Origin: Streptomyces lincolnensis
Lineage (GTDB): Bacteria; Actinomycetota; Actinomycetes; Streptomycetales; Streptomycetaceae
Length of the DNA stretch: 64,000 bases
NCBI RefSeq assembly: GCF_001685355.1
Contig: NZ_CP016438.1
Coordinates: 7,564,001-7,628,000, forward strand
Reading direction: 5' to 3'
The position numbers and the translations under genes were made by a program. Each line of letters begins with the position of its first letter. The first letter of the stretch is position 1. Below, in pieces: positions 54,965-63,598 of the stretch. The notes beneath the pieces are model-generated. The model was given only the letters and a program-made list of their open reading frames with translations. It had not been told where the DNA came from and ran no database searches.

Positions 54965-56284
54965 TCAGCTCACGTCGGCCGCGGCGTCGCCCTGACGGGG
55001 CTCGACGACGACTCGGGCGGGGACGGGAGCGGGGTCCGGTACCCGACGCCGCTCACGTTCGTCGAGCCGGCGGACCAGGAGCAGCAGCGGCTGGGTGAAC
55101 AAGGTCGTACACAGCGCCATGAAGACCAGGACCGTGTAGAGCGGCCGGCTCAACAGGCCTGCCTGGAAGCCCGCGTTGAGGGCGATCAGTTCGGTCAGAC
55201 CGCGGGTGCTCATCAGGACGCCCACGGTCCGTGCGTCCTGCCGGTCGAGGCCGCCGAGCCGGGCCGCCGCCGTGCCGCTGCCGATCTTCGTGACGACCGC
55301 CAGCACCGTCACCACCGCCAGGGTGACCCAGCCCGTCGAGCCCATGCTGCCGAGCGCGACGGACTGCCCCGAGACGACGAAGAAGAACGGCAGCAGCAGC
55401 GAGCCGACGTCGTTCAGCGGCCGCACCAGGTCCGGGTCGAGTGTGCCGCCCTTCTCCCGGGGCACCACGACACCCGCGAGCAACGCACCGAAGATGACGT
55501 GCAGTCCGATGCTGTGGGTCACCCACGCCGACCCCAGCGCGAAGCCGATGAGAAGCGCCAGCCGAAGCGAGGGCTCCATCCGAGTACGCCACAGCACCCG
55601 ACGCAGCAGCGGCCGGGCCAGCACGAGCATCAGCGCCACGAAGACCACGGCGATCACCAGCCGGTACCGCCATCCGATGGACTCGTCACCGCCGCCGCTG
55701 TTCAGCAGCGCCCCGGCCAGGACCGTCCAGCCGATCACGTCCAGCAGGCCGGCGGCGGACACCGCGACGATCCCCGGCACCGTGGGGGCCAGGCCGTTCT
55801 CCCGCACTATGGCCGTCAGGACCGGTACCGCGGTGATCGACAGCGCCACCCCGGCGAACAGCACCGTGGAGGGATCGGGGTCCGGCATGCCCAGCGCGCG
55901 CAACTGATCCTGGAACAGCAGCGCACACCCGCTGCCCACGGCCATCGGCACCACGAACGTGGCGAGCGCCACGGTCACCGCCGTACGCGCCCGGGCGCCC
56001 AGAACCTTCAGATCCAGTTCGTACCCCACCGCGAACAGGAAGACCACCAGGGAGAACTGCGCGAACCCGGTCAGCGCCGGCTCGATGGCCTCGGGGAACA
56101 GCGCACGGTGCACGTCCGGCGCCAGGCTGCCGAGCAGCGAGGGGCCGAGCGCTATGCCGGCCGTCAACTGGCCGACGATGTACGGCTGCTTCAGCAGCCG
56201 GGCCAGCCAGCCCGCGGCATGCGCGGCCACCAGGATCAGGGCCGAGGCGCCAACGAAGTGCGCCACCATCGCGTCAGGGCTCAC
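54965..56284 (-). CDS. CPA2-type cation/proton antiporter
   Basis: A 439-residue, ~12-helix antiporter of the KefB/NapA-like family. Visible are YIVGQLTAGIALGPSLLG, FLFAVGYELDLKVL, VPVLTAIVRENGL, HVIFGALLAGVVVPREKG and STRGLTELIALNAGFQAGLLS. The C-terminus has a short charged tail and no TrkA domain. It starts at the GTG at 56284 with CAGGGAGA upstream. It exchanges H+ for K+ or Na+ across the plasma membrane. It is opposite in direction to the conflict genes on both sides and may be an unrelated gene or an effector-linked ion module. Confidence 0.9.
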   Translation of the reverse strand: MSPDAMVAHFVGASALILVAAHAAGWLARLLKQPYIVGQLTAGIALGPSLLGSLAPDVHRALFPEAIEPALTGFAQFSLVVFLFAVGYELDLKVLGARARTAVTVALATFVVPMAVGSGCALLFQDQLRALGMPDPDPSTVLFAGVALSITAVPVLTAIVRENGLAPTVPGIVAVSAAGLLDVIGWTVLAGALLNSGGGDESIGWRYRLVIAVVFVALMLVLARPLLRRVLWRTRMEPSLRLALLIGFALGSAWVTHSIGLHVIFGALLAGVVVPREKGGTLDPDLVRPLNDVGSLLLPFFFVVSGQSVALGSMGSTGWVTLAVVTVLAVVTKIGSGTAAARLGGLDRQDARTVGVLMSTRGLTELIALNAGFQAGLLSRPLYTVLVFMALCTTLFTQPLLLLVRRLDERERRRVPDPAPVPARVVVEPRQGDAAADVS

Positions 56285-56437
56285 GGTGTCTCCCTGCTGT
56301 CCAGTTGTCGAGGCCGTTCGTGCGGCCGAAGGAGGGTCTTTCGCATGTGTGCTCGACCCCAACCTCCTTATGGTACTGGTAACTTGACGAGGCAACGGAA
56401 GTCGTACACGGCTTCGCACCGGTGTCACGGGGGGCAC

Positions 56438-57655
56438 ATGACGGCGGTCGTCTTCATCCATGGGACAGGGGTACGCGAACCAGGCTTCTCGAAGCTTGCG
56501 GGGCGCGTGGCGGCCGGACTGACCGCCCTGCGCGACGGACTTCGCATCGTGCCGTACTACTGGGGAGGCACGCACGGTGCCACGCTCGCGGCGGGCGGGG
56601 CGAGTCTGCCGCCCCAGCCGGCGGCCGTGTCCCGCGGCCTCGCGGAAGCGCCGAGCGCCCCTTGCGCCCTCCACGCCTCCGAGGCCGGATCCCCGGCCGG
56701 CCCGGCGCCGGACGACACCACCGCCGGCTGGGCGGCGCTCTACGCCGATCCGGACGCGGAGCTCGCCCTGGCCGCGGCCGGCGGCGGTCCGGCCGTCGAG
56801 CGGCCGCCCGGTTCCGTGCCGCCGGAGCAGCCCCTCCGCGTCCGGCTGACCGTCCTGGCCGCCCAAGGAGACGCGCCTGCCGCCGAGTTGGGCCCGGGCC
56901 TGGCCCGCGCGGCGACCGGACTGGCCGGCCACCCCCTGCTCGGCCCCGCTGCCGAGGCCCTCGGTCCGGAGGACCTCGCGGTCCTCGCGGCCCGCGCCCT
57001 GACCGCCCGGGTCATCGCCGACGCCTTGGACGCCGACGACCCGCTGGTGCCGGTCGGCGACACCCGGGACACCGTCACCGGTCGGCTCGCCCAGGCCCTG
57101 GGCGCACCGCCCGGGGGCACGGAACGCGGACTGCGCTCCCTGCTGCTCCGGGCCGCGGGCTCCGCCGCGTCCCGTGCCGTCGTACGCCGTCGCCGTGCCC
57201 TCACCGAGGCCGCGCACCCCGCCGCCGCGGATGTGTTGCGCTATCTCAGCCGGGGCGCGGCGGTCCGCGCCGAACTGCGCTCCCTGATCAGCGGCTTGGA
57301 GGAACCCGTGGCGCTGGTCGGCCACAGCCTCGGCGGGATCATCGCGCTGGACACCCTGATCTCCGGGCCGCTGCCGCAGGTCAAGCTGCTGGTGACGGCC
57401 GGCTCCCAGGGCCCCTTCCTGTACGAGTCCGGCTCGCTGCCCACACTCGAACACCCTGCGCCGCTGCCGCCGCACCTCCCCGAGTGGCTCAATCTGTACG
57501 ACCGCCGGGATCTGCTCTCCTACCTCGGCGCCGGACTCTTCCCGGGGCGGGTCACCGACATCGCCGTCGACAGCCGCCAGCCGTTTCCCGCCTCCCACAG
57601 CGCCTACTGGACCAACCCGGCGGTGTACCGGCACATCGTGGACCTGCTGCCGTGA
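56438..57655 (+). CDS. alpha/beta hydrolase coupled to the caspase gene
   Basis: A 405-residue serine hydrolase. The oxyanion motif VVFIHGTGVREPGF is at the N-terminus, and the nucleophile elbow GHSLGG (serine near residue 296) is in the C-terminal third. A long variable Ala/Pro/Asp-rich insert (about 60-240) separates them. The late segment YDRRDLLSYLGAGLF and PASHSAYWTNPAVYRHI provides the Asp and His. It could act on lipids or esters; no signal peptide is seen. The ATG at 56438 follows GGGGGG. It overlaps the caspase gene by GTGA, so the two form one operon and perhaps a paired effector. Confidence 0.82.
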   Translation: MTAVVFIHGTGVREPGFSKLAGRVAAGLTALRDGLRIVPYYWGGTHGATLAAGGASLPPQPAAVSRGLAEAPSAPCALHASEAGSPAGPAPDDTTAGWAALYADPDAELALAAAGGGPAVERPPGSVPPEQPLRVRLTVLAAQGDAPAAELGPGLARAATGLAGHPLLGPAAEALGPEDLAVLAARALTARVIADALDADDPLVPVGDTRDTVTGRLAQALGAPPGGTERGLRSLLLRAAGSAASRAVVRRRRALTEAAHPAAADVLRYLSRGAAVRAELRSLISGLEEPVALVGHSLGGIIALDTLISGPLPQVKLLVTAGSQGPFLYESGSLPTLEHPAPLPPHLPEWLNLYDRRDLLSYLGAGLFPGRVTDIAVDSRQPFPASHSAYWTNPAVYRHIVDLLP

Positions 57656-58785
57656 CGGGCGCGCGAGTGGATCCGGCCCGGGTGCACGCCCTGATCGTCG
57701 GAGTCGAGGCCTACGGTGCCGGGCCGGCCTGGGACCTGCCCGGGCCCGCCCGGGACGCCGTCCGCTTCCACCGGCTGCTGCGCGCGGCCGGAGTGCCCGA
57801 GGACAGGCTCCGCCTCCACCTCGCGCCGTTGCCGACAGGCGTTCCCGACATCCCGTACCGACCCGCCGACCAGGCCACTCTGCGGGGCGTCCTCGTCCGT
57901 GAACTGTCCGTGGCCCAGGGCGAGATCCTGTGGGTGTGGTGGGGCGGGCACGGCGTCCTCGACCGGGCCGGCCGACTGCGGCTGTTCTGCTCCGACGCCA
58001 CCACCGCCGACAAGCTGAACATCGACCTGGACTCGGCCGTCGAGCGGTTCGCGAGCGACGCGGTGCCCGCCCTCGGAGAGCAACTGTGGCTCGTGGACGC
58101 CTGCGAGACCTTCGAGGAGGACCTTGCCTTCCGGGAGCAGCTGCCGCCGGACGCCTTGCCCGTGGGGCGGCGCACTCTGGTGCACCGTCAGACGGTGCTG
58201 CGGGCCGCGGGCCGTGGCCGGGCGGCCGCCAACGATCCCGAGCGTGGCACCGGTCTCTTCTCCGACGTGTTGCTCGGCCTCCTGGCCGACCGCGCCGCCG
58301 TCCTGCCCGCGCCCCCCGATCCGGAGGAACTGTTTCCGGCCGTACGAGCGCGTATCGCGGCCCTCAGGGAAGCGGGGCGTACTCTGCAGTATCCCGACAT
58401 TAGGCTGCGCAGCCCCGAACGCACCGAAGTTCTGCCGGCGGACTTTCCCGCACCTGCTCCGATCCCCGCGCGGCGCCCGGCCTCGCCGCTCCAGCGAGCG
58501 GTCGAGGCGCTGCTCGCCTACCCGCTGATGGACGACCCCACCGAACGGCAGACCGTGGTATCCGCGCTGGCACCTGGTGTCACCGTGACACTTCCCCGTC
58601 ACAACAGGGCCCGTACGGATGTCGTGGGGATCCTCAACTCGCTCGCCCGGCACCACCCCGAGGCACTGTGGGAGCTGTTCGACGCCGTGGTATCCGTGGA
58701 CGGTGACCCCGGGCGCGGGGACGAACTCGGCGCGGCACTGCGCGCGTTCGAGGCGTCTGTGAAGGGTCCGGGCGATCGGAAATGA
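57652..58785 (+). CDS. caspase-family protease with C-terminal EAD2
   Basis: 377 residues. The N-terminal ~245 are a caspase-like peptidase: HALIVGVEAYGAG, VWWGGHGVLD with catalytic H100, and LWLVDACETFEED with catalytic C151. After a Pro/Arg linker, residues about 280-365 (VEALLAYPLMDDPTERQTVV, RTDVVGILNSLARHHPEALWELFDAV) fit the effector-associated domain EAD2, the type also seen at the start of the VMAP protein. Shared EADs are expected to bring effector and adaptor together. Proteolysis of a cellular or peptide substrate is the likely output, by analogy with gasdermin- or TPR-linked bacterial caspases; the target is unknown. Confidence 0.88.
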   Translation: MTGARVDPARVHALIVGVEAYGAGPAWDLPGPARDAVRFHRLLRAAGVPEDRLRLHLAPLPTGVPDIPYRPADQATLRGVLVRELSVAQGEILWVWWGGHGVLDRAGRLRLFCSDATTADKLNIDLDSAVERFASDAVPALGEQLWLVDACETFEEDLAFREQLPPDALPVGRRTLVHRQTVLRAAGRGRAAANDPERGTGLFSDVLLGLLADRAAVLPAPPDPEELFPAVRARIAALREAGRTLQYPDIRLRSPERTEVLPADFPAPAPIPARRPASPLQRAVEALLAYPLMDDPTERQTVVSALAPGVTVTLPRHNRARTDVVGILNSLARHHPEALWELFDAVVSVDGDPGRGDELGAALRAFEASVKGPGDRK

Positions 58786-58885
58786 TCGAGTGGCGTGATC
58801 GTACGGTTTTCGACCCGGCCAGGAATGGCCATGATGGATAGGGACGCGGGGCATCGCGTGCCACCGTGCGAGAAGGGGGAGCATC

Positions 58886-59107
58886 TTGGACTGGCCGCTC
58901 GCGCACCACGCCGAGGTCGCCGCCAGTGAGTCGGCCGCCGATGCGGCCACGCATGTCTGGGAGTCGGATCTGGCGGACGTCGCGGCGCTCCCCCTCACCG
59001 CAGTGGACGGCTTGTCTCCACTGCCGCCCGCCGACCGCCTCCTCGCCGAGGTCCTGCGCGCCCGCGGGGGCATCCGGGGTGGTGGTGAGCCCGCCCGGGC
59101 CGAATAG
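58886..59107 (+). CDS. FxSxx-leader-like small peptide, candidate RiPP precursor
   Basis: A 73-residue peptide starting at a TTG at 58886 with a strong AAGGGGGAG 5 nt upstream. The segment ESDLADVAALPLTAVDGLSPLP with LLAEVLRARGG closely resembles the leader of FxSxx-COOH peptides (pattern DL-x3-PL-x3-xL ... LxxxLxR). The C-terminus is GEPARAE and has no Phe-x-Ser, so the usual cyclophane core is missing. No radical SAM gene is nearby. It lies 128 nt before the HExxH enzyme gene on the same strand, which makes it the likely substrate or regulatory partner. A non-RiPP small regulator is the alternative. Confidence 0.6.
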   Translation: MDWPLAHHAEVAASESAADAATHVWESDLADVAALPLTAVDGLSPLPPADRLLAEVLRARGGIRGGGEPARAE

Positions 59108-59234
59108 CCGTGGTGAGACCGGTGGCGCTCTCAGGGCGGAACAGTCGCGCCGCCCACCCGACGACGAGCCCCCGGCGGGCCCTGTCCGCCGGGGCGCCCG
59201 CATGTCCGCCCCCGCGACCGGAGGACCCTCACCG

Positions 59235-61133
59235 ATGATCAGTGAGCAGGGACACGCCCCGTTCCGCATGTCCGACCGGCTCTTCGCGGAGGTGGCCGGG
59301 GGAGGGGGCTCCGCCGAGGCCCTCGGCCTCCTTCAACGGGCGGAGCGCGCACGCCGGTTGTTGCTTCTGCGCACCCTGTTGGACAGCCTGGGGCCGCTGC
59401 CGACACCGCTCGCCACCTCCGCCGAGGCCTGGGATGTCCTGAAGCGGGCGGCCGAGTTGGCGCCGGAGCCGGTCGACCGGCTGCTGCTCGCCCCGGCGAC
59501 CGGCGGCTGGATCGCCCACCTGCTGCGCCGACTCCACGACACCGCGACGGGACCGCCGCTCTGGGCCGAGGCGGGACACCTGTGTTCCCTCGCCGTCTCG
59601 GCCTCGCTGCTGGCCGGTACGCCGGCGGACCTCCGCGTGCCCCTCACCGATGGCGGCCTGTGTCTGCCCGGCCTGGGACTGGCCCGACTCCCGTGCACGG
59701 CGCCTGGGTTGCGGATCGGCCGCGCCCGCACGGACGGGGAAGAGCTGACTTTGGTCGGGTCGGGGCGGAACGGCGAGGAGGTGTCCGTGACGGTCCGTCC
59801 GGCGACGGAGCCCCTGCCGAGAGGTACGGCTCGTGCCGCCACGGCACCGTCGACCACCGTGGCGGCTCGCCAACCCCAGCCCACCATCCCGGCGGAAACG
59901 ATTCATCCGCCCCTGGCGTCGGAAAGGCCCCTCACCGGCCCGGCGAACACCCCCGATGCCTGGCTTCCCCTCCGCACCCTCACGCATCTCGCCCCCAGCG
60001 GCCCCCTGGCGATTCCCCTGGAAGACCTCGACCCCTATCGCGACCTCGACGACCCCCTCCCCCCGGCCCGTCTCGACCGCGCGGAAGCGGAAGAGTGGCA
60101 GCGGCTGTTCGAGGAAGCCGTCGAGATGCTGGACACGCCGGGCGGCACCGGGCCCGGGCGGCTGGTCCCGTCGATGATCCGGGCTGTGTCTCCGTTCGGC
60201 CGTACCGCCGTACTGCCGCCCGCCCCGCCCACCGTGCTCGTCTCCGCCTCCAGCGGCGACTCCTTCGGAGGCATGGTCATCGCCCGCCCCTCCTCCGCGC
60301 TCGCCCTCGCCGAGACCCTCGTCCACGAGTTCCAGCACAGCAAGCTCGCCGCGCTCCTGCACCTCTTCCCCCTCCTCGACGACGACCGCGAGGAGCGCTA
60401 CTACGCCCCGTGGCGCCCCGACCCCCGCCATCTCACCGGCCTCCTCCACGGCGCCTACGCCTTCACGGGCGTCGCGGGCTTCTGGCGGGACCGGATGACC
60501 GTAGCGGAGAAGGATGCTGCGGGGCCGGGGGATGCCGTGGCATCGAAGGGGGACGGCGTGCCCCAAGAGCCCGCGGCTACCACCGGGTCCGGTTGTTCGG
60601 CCGATGAGGCCGGCTACCACTTCGCGCTGCGCCGCACACAGGCCCGCCTGGTCGTGCGGACCCTGCTGGCCGAGGGGCGGCTCACCCCCCAGGGCCGTGC
60701 CCTCGTCTCGGGGCTCGCCCGCACCCTGGACGGCTGGCTGCGCGAGCCCGTGCCGTCGGCCGCTCTCGCCCGCGCCCGTACGGCCGCCGCGCTGCACCGC
60801 ACCGAGTGGCGGTTGCGCAATGTGGCCCCGGACCCCGGCTCCACATACCCACCGGACACCCCCCGCTACCGCCCCGACCGCACCGCCTGGCCGGACCTGC
60901 GCACCCACGCCTTCGCCACCCGCCCCACGGCCCCGCGCACCGCCGACGACCACCTGGCCGCCGGGAACCCGGCCGCCGCCCTCGTCCGGTACGCCGAGGA
61001 ACTGGCCGCCGACCCGGCCGAGCCGCACGCCCTGGCGGGGTGGATCGTGGCTCGCGCGCTGCTCGACCCGGGCCGTGCCGCGCGCCGCATGCTGGCCCGC
61101 CCGGAGCTGCTCCAGCCCCTGCCCAGCGGTTGA
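59235..61133 (+). CDS. stand-alone HExxH (alpha-ketoglutarate-type) peptide hydroxylase
   Basis: 632 residues. The signature TLVHEFQHSKLAAL has the metal motif H364-E-F-Q-H368, and YYAPWRPDPRHLTGLLHGAYAFTGVAGFW follows at the usual distance. This is the HEXXH-motif peptide-modification family (alpha-ketoglutarate HExxH beta-hydroxylases), usually fused to or encoded beside an FxsB-type radical SAM enzyme; here it stands alone. The N-terminal ~190 residues (MSDRLFAEVAGGGG onward) are the family's helical start. The ATG at 59235 has GGAGG 10 nt upstream; an ATG at 59202 is also possible. It is expected to beta-hydroxylate side chains of the upstream small peptide. Confidence 0.78.
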   Translation: MISEQGHAPFRMSDRLFAEVAGGGGSAEALGLLQRAERARRLLLLRTLLDSLGPLPTPLATSAEAWDVLKRAAELAPEPVDRLLLAPATGGWIAHLLRRLHDTATGPPLWAEAGHLCSLAVSASLLAGTPADLRVPLTDGGLCLPGLGLARLPCTAPGLRIGRARTDGEELTLVGSGRNGEEVSVTVRPATEPLPRGTARAATAPSTTVAARQPQPTIPAETIHPPLASERPLTGPANTPDAWLPLRTLTHLAPSGPLAIPLEDLDPYRDLDDPLPPARLDRAEAEEWQRLFEEAVEMLDTPGGTGPGRLVPSMIRAVSPFGRTAVLPPAPPTVLVSASSGDSFGGMVIARPSSALALAETLVHEFQHSKLAALLHLFPLLDDDREERYYAPWRPDPRHLTGLLHGAYAFTGVAGFWRDRMTVAEKDAAGPGDAVASKGDGVPQEPAATTGSGCSADEAGYHFALRRTQARLVVRTLLAEGRLTPQGRALVSGLARTLDGWLREPVPSAALARARTAAALHRTEWRLRNVAPDPGSTYPPDTPRYRPDRTAWPDLRTHAFATRPTAPRTADDHLAAGNPAAALVRYAEELAADPAEPHALAGWIVARALLDPGRAARRMLARPELLQPLPSG

Positions 61134-61225
61134 CCTGCCCGGCCGTGTCACCGGGATGAGCACAAGACGGTGCCGAAACGGCCGACCAGCGGGTGAACGC
61201 GCTCCCCGGTGGTCAGGATGGAGTC

Positions 61226-62446
61226 ATGGGATTCCATGTCGACTCCGAGGCCGGGCGGCTCAGCCGCGTCATCCTGCACCGGCCGGATCTAGAGCTCAAA
61301 AGGCTCACCCCCAGCAACAAGGACGCTCTGCTCTTCGACGACGTGCTGTGGGTGCGCCGGGCGCGCGCCGAGCACGACGGGTTCGCCGACGTGCTGCGCG
61401 ACCGAGGTGTCGCCGTCCACCTCTTCGGCGACCTGCTCACCGAGGCCCTGGCGATCCCGGCGGCCCGTGCCCTCGTCCTGGACCGGGTCTTCGACGCGAA
61501 GGAGTACGGCGTCCTGGCCACCGATCACCTCCGGGCGGCCTTCGACCCCCTCCCCGCCGCGGAGCTCGCCGAACTCCTCGTCGGTGGCATGACCAAGCGG
61601 GAGTTCCTTCAGGCGCACCCCGAGCCCATCTCCGTGCGCTTCCATGTCATGGAGCTCGACGACTTCCTTCTCGCGCCCCTGCCCAACCACCTCTTCACCC
61701 GCGACACCTCGGCCTGGATCTACGACGGCGTCTCGGTCAACGCCATGCGCTGGCCCGCCCGGCAGCGCGAGACCGTCCACTTCGAGGCGATCTACAGACA
61801 CCACCCGCTCTTCCGTGACGAAACGTTCCACGTCTGGTCGGAGGGACAGGCCGACTACCCCTCGACCATCGAGGGCGGCGACGTCCTCGTGATCGGCAAC
61901 GGCGCCGTCCTCATTGGCATGAGCGAGCGCACGACCCCCCAGGCCGTGGAGATGCTCGCGCACAAGCTGTTCGCCGCGGGCTCGGCACGCACGATCGTGG
62001 CCCTCGACATGCCCAAGCGGCGTGCCTTCATGCACCTCGACACGGTGATGACGATGGTCGACGGCGACACCTTCACCCAGTACGCGGGCCTCGGCATGCT
62101 CCGCTCGTACACCATCGAGCCGGGCGTCGGCGAGGAGCTGAAGGTCACCGACCATCCGCCGGAGCACATGCACCGCGCGATCGCCGCCGCCCTCGGCCTC
62201 AGCGAGATCCGGGTGCTGACCGCGACCCAGGACGTGCACGCCGCCGAGCGCGAGCAGTGGGACGACGGCTGCAACGTCCTGGCCGTCGAGCCGGGCGTCG
62301 TCGTCGCCTACGAGCGCAACGCCACCACCAACACCCATCTGCGCAAGCAGGGCATCGAGGTCATCGAGATCCCCGGCAGCGAGCTGGGGCGGGGGAGGGG
62401 TGGACCGCGGTGCATGAGCTGCCCGGTCGAGCGGGCGGCCGTATAA
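61226..62446 (+). CDS. arcA: arginine deiminase ArcA
   Basis: A 406-residue enzyme converting L-arginine to citrulline and ammonia. All hallmark blocks are present: [14 protein letters not shown] at the start, [50 protein letters not shown] and the C-terminal catalytic cysteine in [13 protein letters not shown] chose the ATG at 61226, where homology begins; ATGGAG just before it gives a weak ribosome site. The next gene is an ornithine carbamoyltransferase, the enzyme that acts on citrulline in the deiminase pathway, but no carbamate kinase is seen in the window. Confidence 0.95.
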   Translation: MGFHVDSEAGRLSRVILHRPDLELKRLTPSNKDALLFDDVLWVRRARAEHDGFADVLRDRGVAVHLFGDLLTEALAIPAARALVLDRVFDAKEYGVLATDHLRAAFDPLPAAELAELLVGGMTKREFLQAHPEPISVRFHVMELDDFLLAPLPNHLFTRDTSAWIYDGVSVNAMRWPARQRETVHFEAIYRHHPLFRDETFHVWSEGQADYPSTIEGGDVLVIGNGAVLIGMSERTTPQAVEMLAHKLFAAGSARTIVALDMPKRRAFMHLDTVMTMVDGDTFTQYAGLGMLRSYTIEPGVGEELKVTDHPPEHMHRAIAAALGLSEIRVLTATQDVHAAEREQWDDGCNVLAVEPGVVVAYERNATTNTHLRKQGIEVIEIPGSELGRGRGGPRCMSCPVERAAV

Positions 62447-62480
62447 GCCGTATAAAAAGGGCGTCATGAAAAGGTCGACT

Positions 62481-62507
62481 GTATAGAAATGTCATCTGTC
62501 GTATAGA
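62481..62507 (+). promoter_or_regulatory. direct repeats GTATAGA before argF, possible ArgR site
   Basis: GTATAGA occurs at 62481-62487 and 62501-62507, exactly 20 bp apart, in an AT-rich 98-nt gap before argF. GCCGTATAA is also tandemly repeated just upstream, the first copy containing the arcA stop. Twenty-bp spacing is that of paired ARG boxes bound by the arginine repressor. The match to the ARG consensus itself is weak. Confidence 0.4.
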
Positions 62508-62544
62508 GTTCCAGTGTCCTGTTCCCGCACTTCTGGAGCGCCCC

Positions 62545-63552
62545 ATGGCGACCGTCCCGACCGCCCTCGCCGGGCGCCCCTTCCTCAAGGAGCTCGACTT
62601 CACCGCGCAGGAGTTCCTCGGCCTGGTCGAGCTGGCCGCCGAGCTCAAGGCGGCCAAGAAGGCGGGGACCGAGACACGGCACCTGAGCGGGAAGAACATC
62701 GCGCTGATCTTCGAGAAGTCCTCCACGCGCACCCGCTGCTCCTTCGAGGTCGCCGCGGCCGACCAGGGCGCCTCGACGACGTACATCGACCCCGCCGGCT
62801 CGCACATCGGCAAGAAGGAGTCCACGAAGGACACCGCGCGCGTCCTGGGACGGCTCTACGACGCGATCGAGTTCCGCGGTGACGCGCAGGACACGGCCGA
62901 GACGCTCGCCGCGTACGCGGGGGTGCCGGTCTACAACGGCCTCACCGACGACTGGCACCCCACCCAGATGCTCGCCGACGTGCTCACGATGACCGAGCAC
63001 AGCGACAAGCCGGTCCAGGAGATCGTCTTCGCCTACCTCGGCGACGCCCGCTTCAACATGGGCAACTCCTACCTGGTCACCGGTGCCCTGCTCGGCATGG
63101 ACGTCCGGATCGTCGCTCCGAAGTCCTACTGGCCCGCGCAGGAGATCGTGGACCGGGCCCGCGAGCTCGCCGAGACCAGCGGCGCCCGCATCACGCTCAC
63201 CGAGTCGGTGGCGGAGGGCGTCGCCGGCGCCGACTTCGTCGCCACCGACGTCTGGGTCTCCATGGGTGAGCCCAAGGAGGTCTGGGACGAGCGGATCGCC
63301 GCGCTGGCGCCGTACGCCGTGACGATGGACGTCCTGCGTGCCACCGGCAACGCGGACGTCAGGTTCCTGCACTGCCTGCCGGCCTTCCACGACCTCGGCA
63401 CGAAGGTGGGCCGGGAGATATACGAGACCCACGGGCTGGAGTCCCTTGAGGTGACCGACGAGGTGTTCGAGTCCGCGCACTCGGTCGTGTTCGACGAGGC
63501 GGAGAACCGGATGCACACGATCAAGGCGGTCCTGGTGGCGACCCTGGCGTAA
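62545..63552 (+). CDS. argF: ornithine carbamoyltransferase ArgF
   Basis: A 335-residue transcarbamylase joining ornithine and carbamoyl phosphate to citrulline, or running in reverse beside arcA. The carbamoyl-phosphate motif [15 protein letters not shown] and the ornithine-type [34 protein letters not shown] and [14 protein letters not shown] are intact, and length is normal. The ATG follows GGAGCGCCCC. Its place after arcA suggests a catabolic copy, in addition to the biosynthetic argF expected elsewhere, but sequence alone does not settle this. Confidence 0.95.
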   Translation: MATVPTALAGRPFLKELDFTAQEFLGLVELAAELKAAKKAGTETRHLSGKNIALIFEKSSTRTRCSFEVAAADQGASTTYIDPAGSHIGKKESTKDTARVLGRLYDAIEFRGDAQDTAETLAAYAGVPVYNGLTDDWHPTQMLADVLTMTEHSDKPVQEIVFAYLGDARFNMGNSYLVTGALLGMDVRIVAPKSYWPAQEIVDRARELAETSGARITLTESVAEGVAGADFVATDVWVSMGEPKEVWDERIAALAPYAVTMDVLRATGNADVRFLHCLPAFHDLGTKVGREIYETHGLESLEVTDEVFESAHSVVFDEAENRMHTIKAVLVATLA

Positions 63553-63567
63553 GTGCCCCCACCTGCT

Positions 63568-63598
63568 ACGGCGTCCTGGAGCTCACGCGGGACGCCGT
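63568..63598. terminator. hairpin between argF and the convergent ATPase gene
   Basis: ACGGCGTCC (63568-63576) and GGACGCCGT (63590-63598) form a 9-bp stem with a 13-nt loop. It spans the stop of the minus-strand gene and may terminate both transcripts. Confidence 0.45.

Noticed and set aside
58886-59107. A canonical FxSxx-COOH cyclophane peptide
   Set aside because: The leader resembles FxsA, but no Phe-x-Ser occurs at the C-terminus in any frame near the stop, and no FxsB radical SAM gene is in the window.
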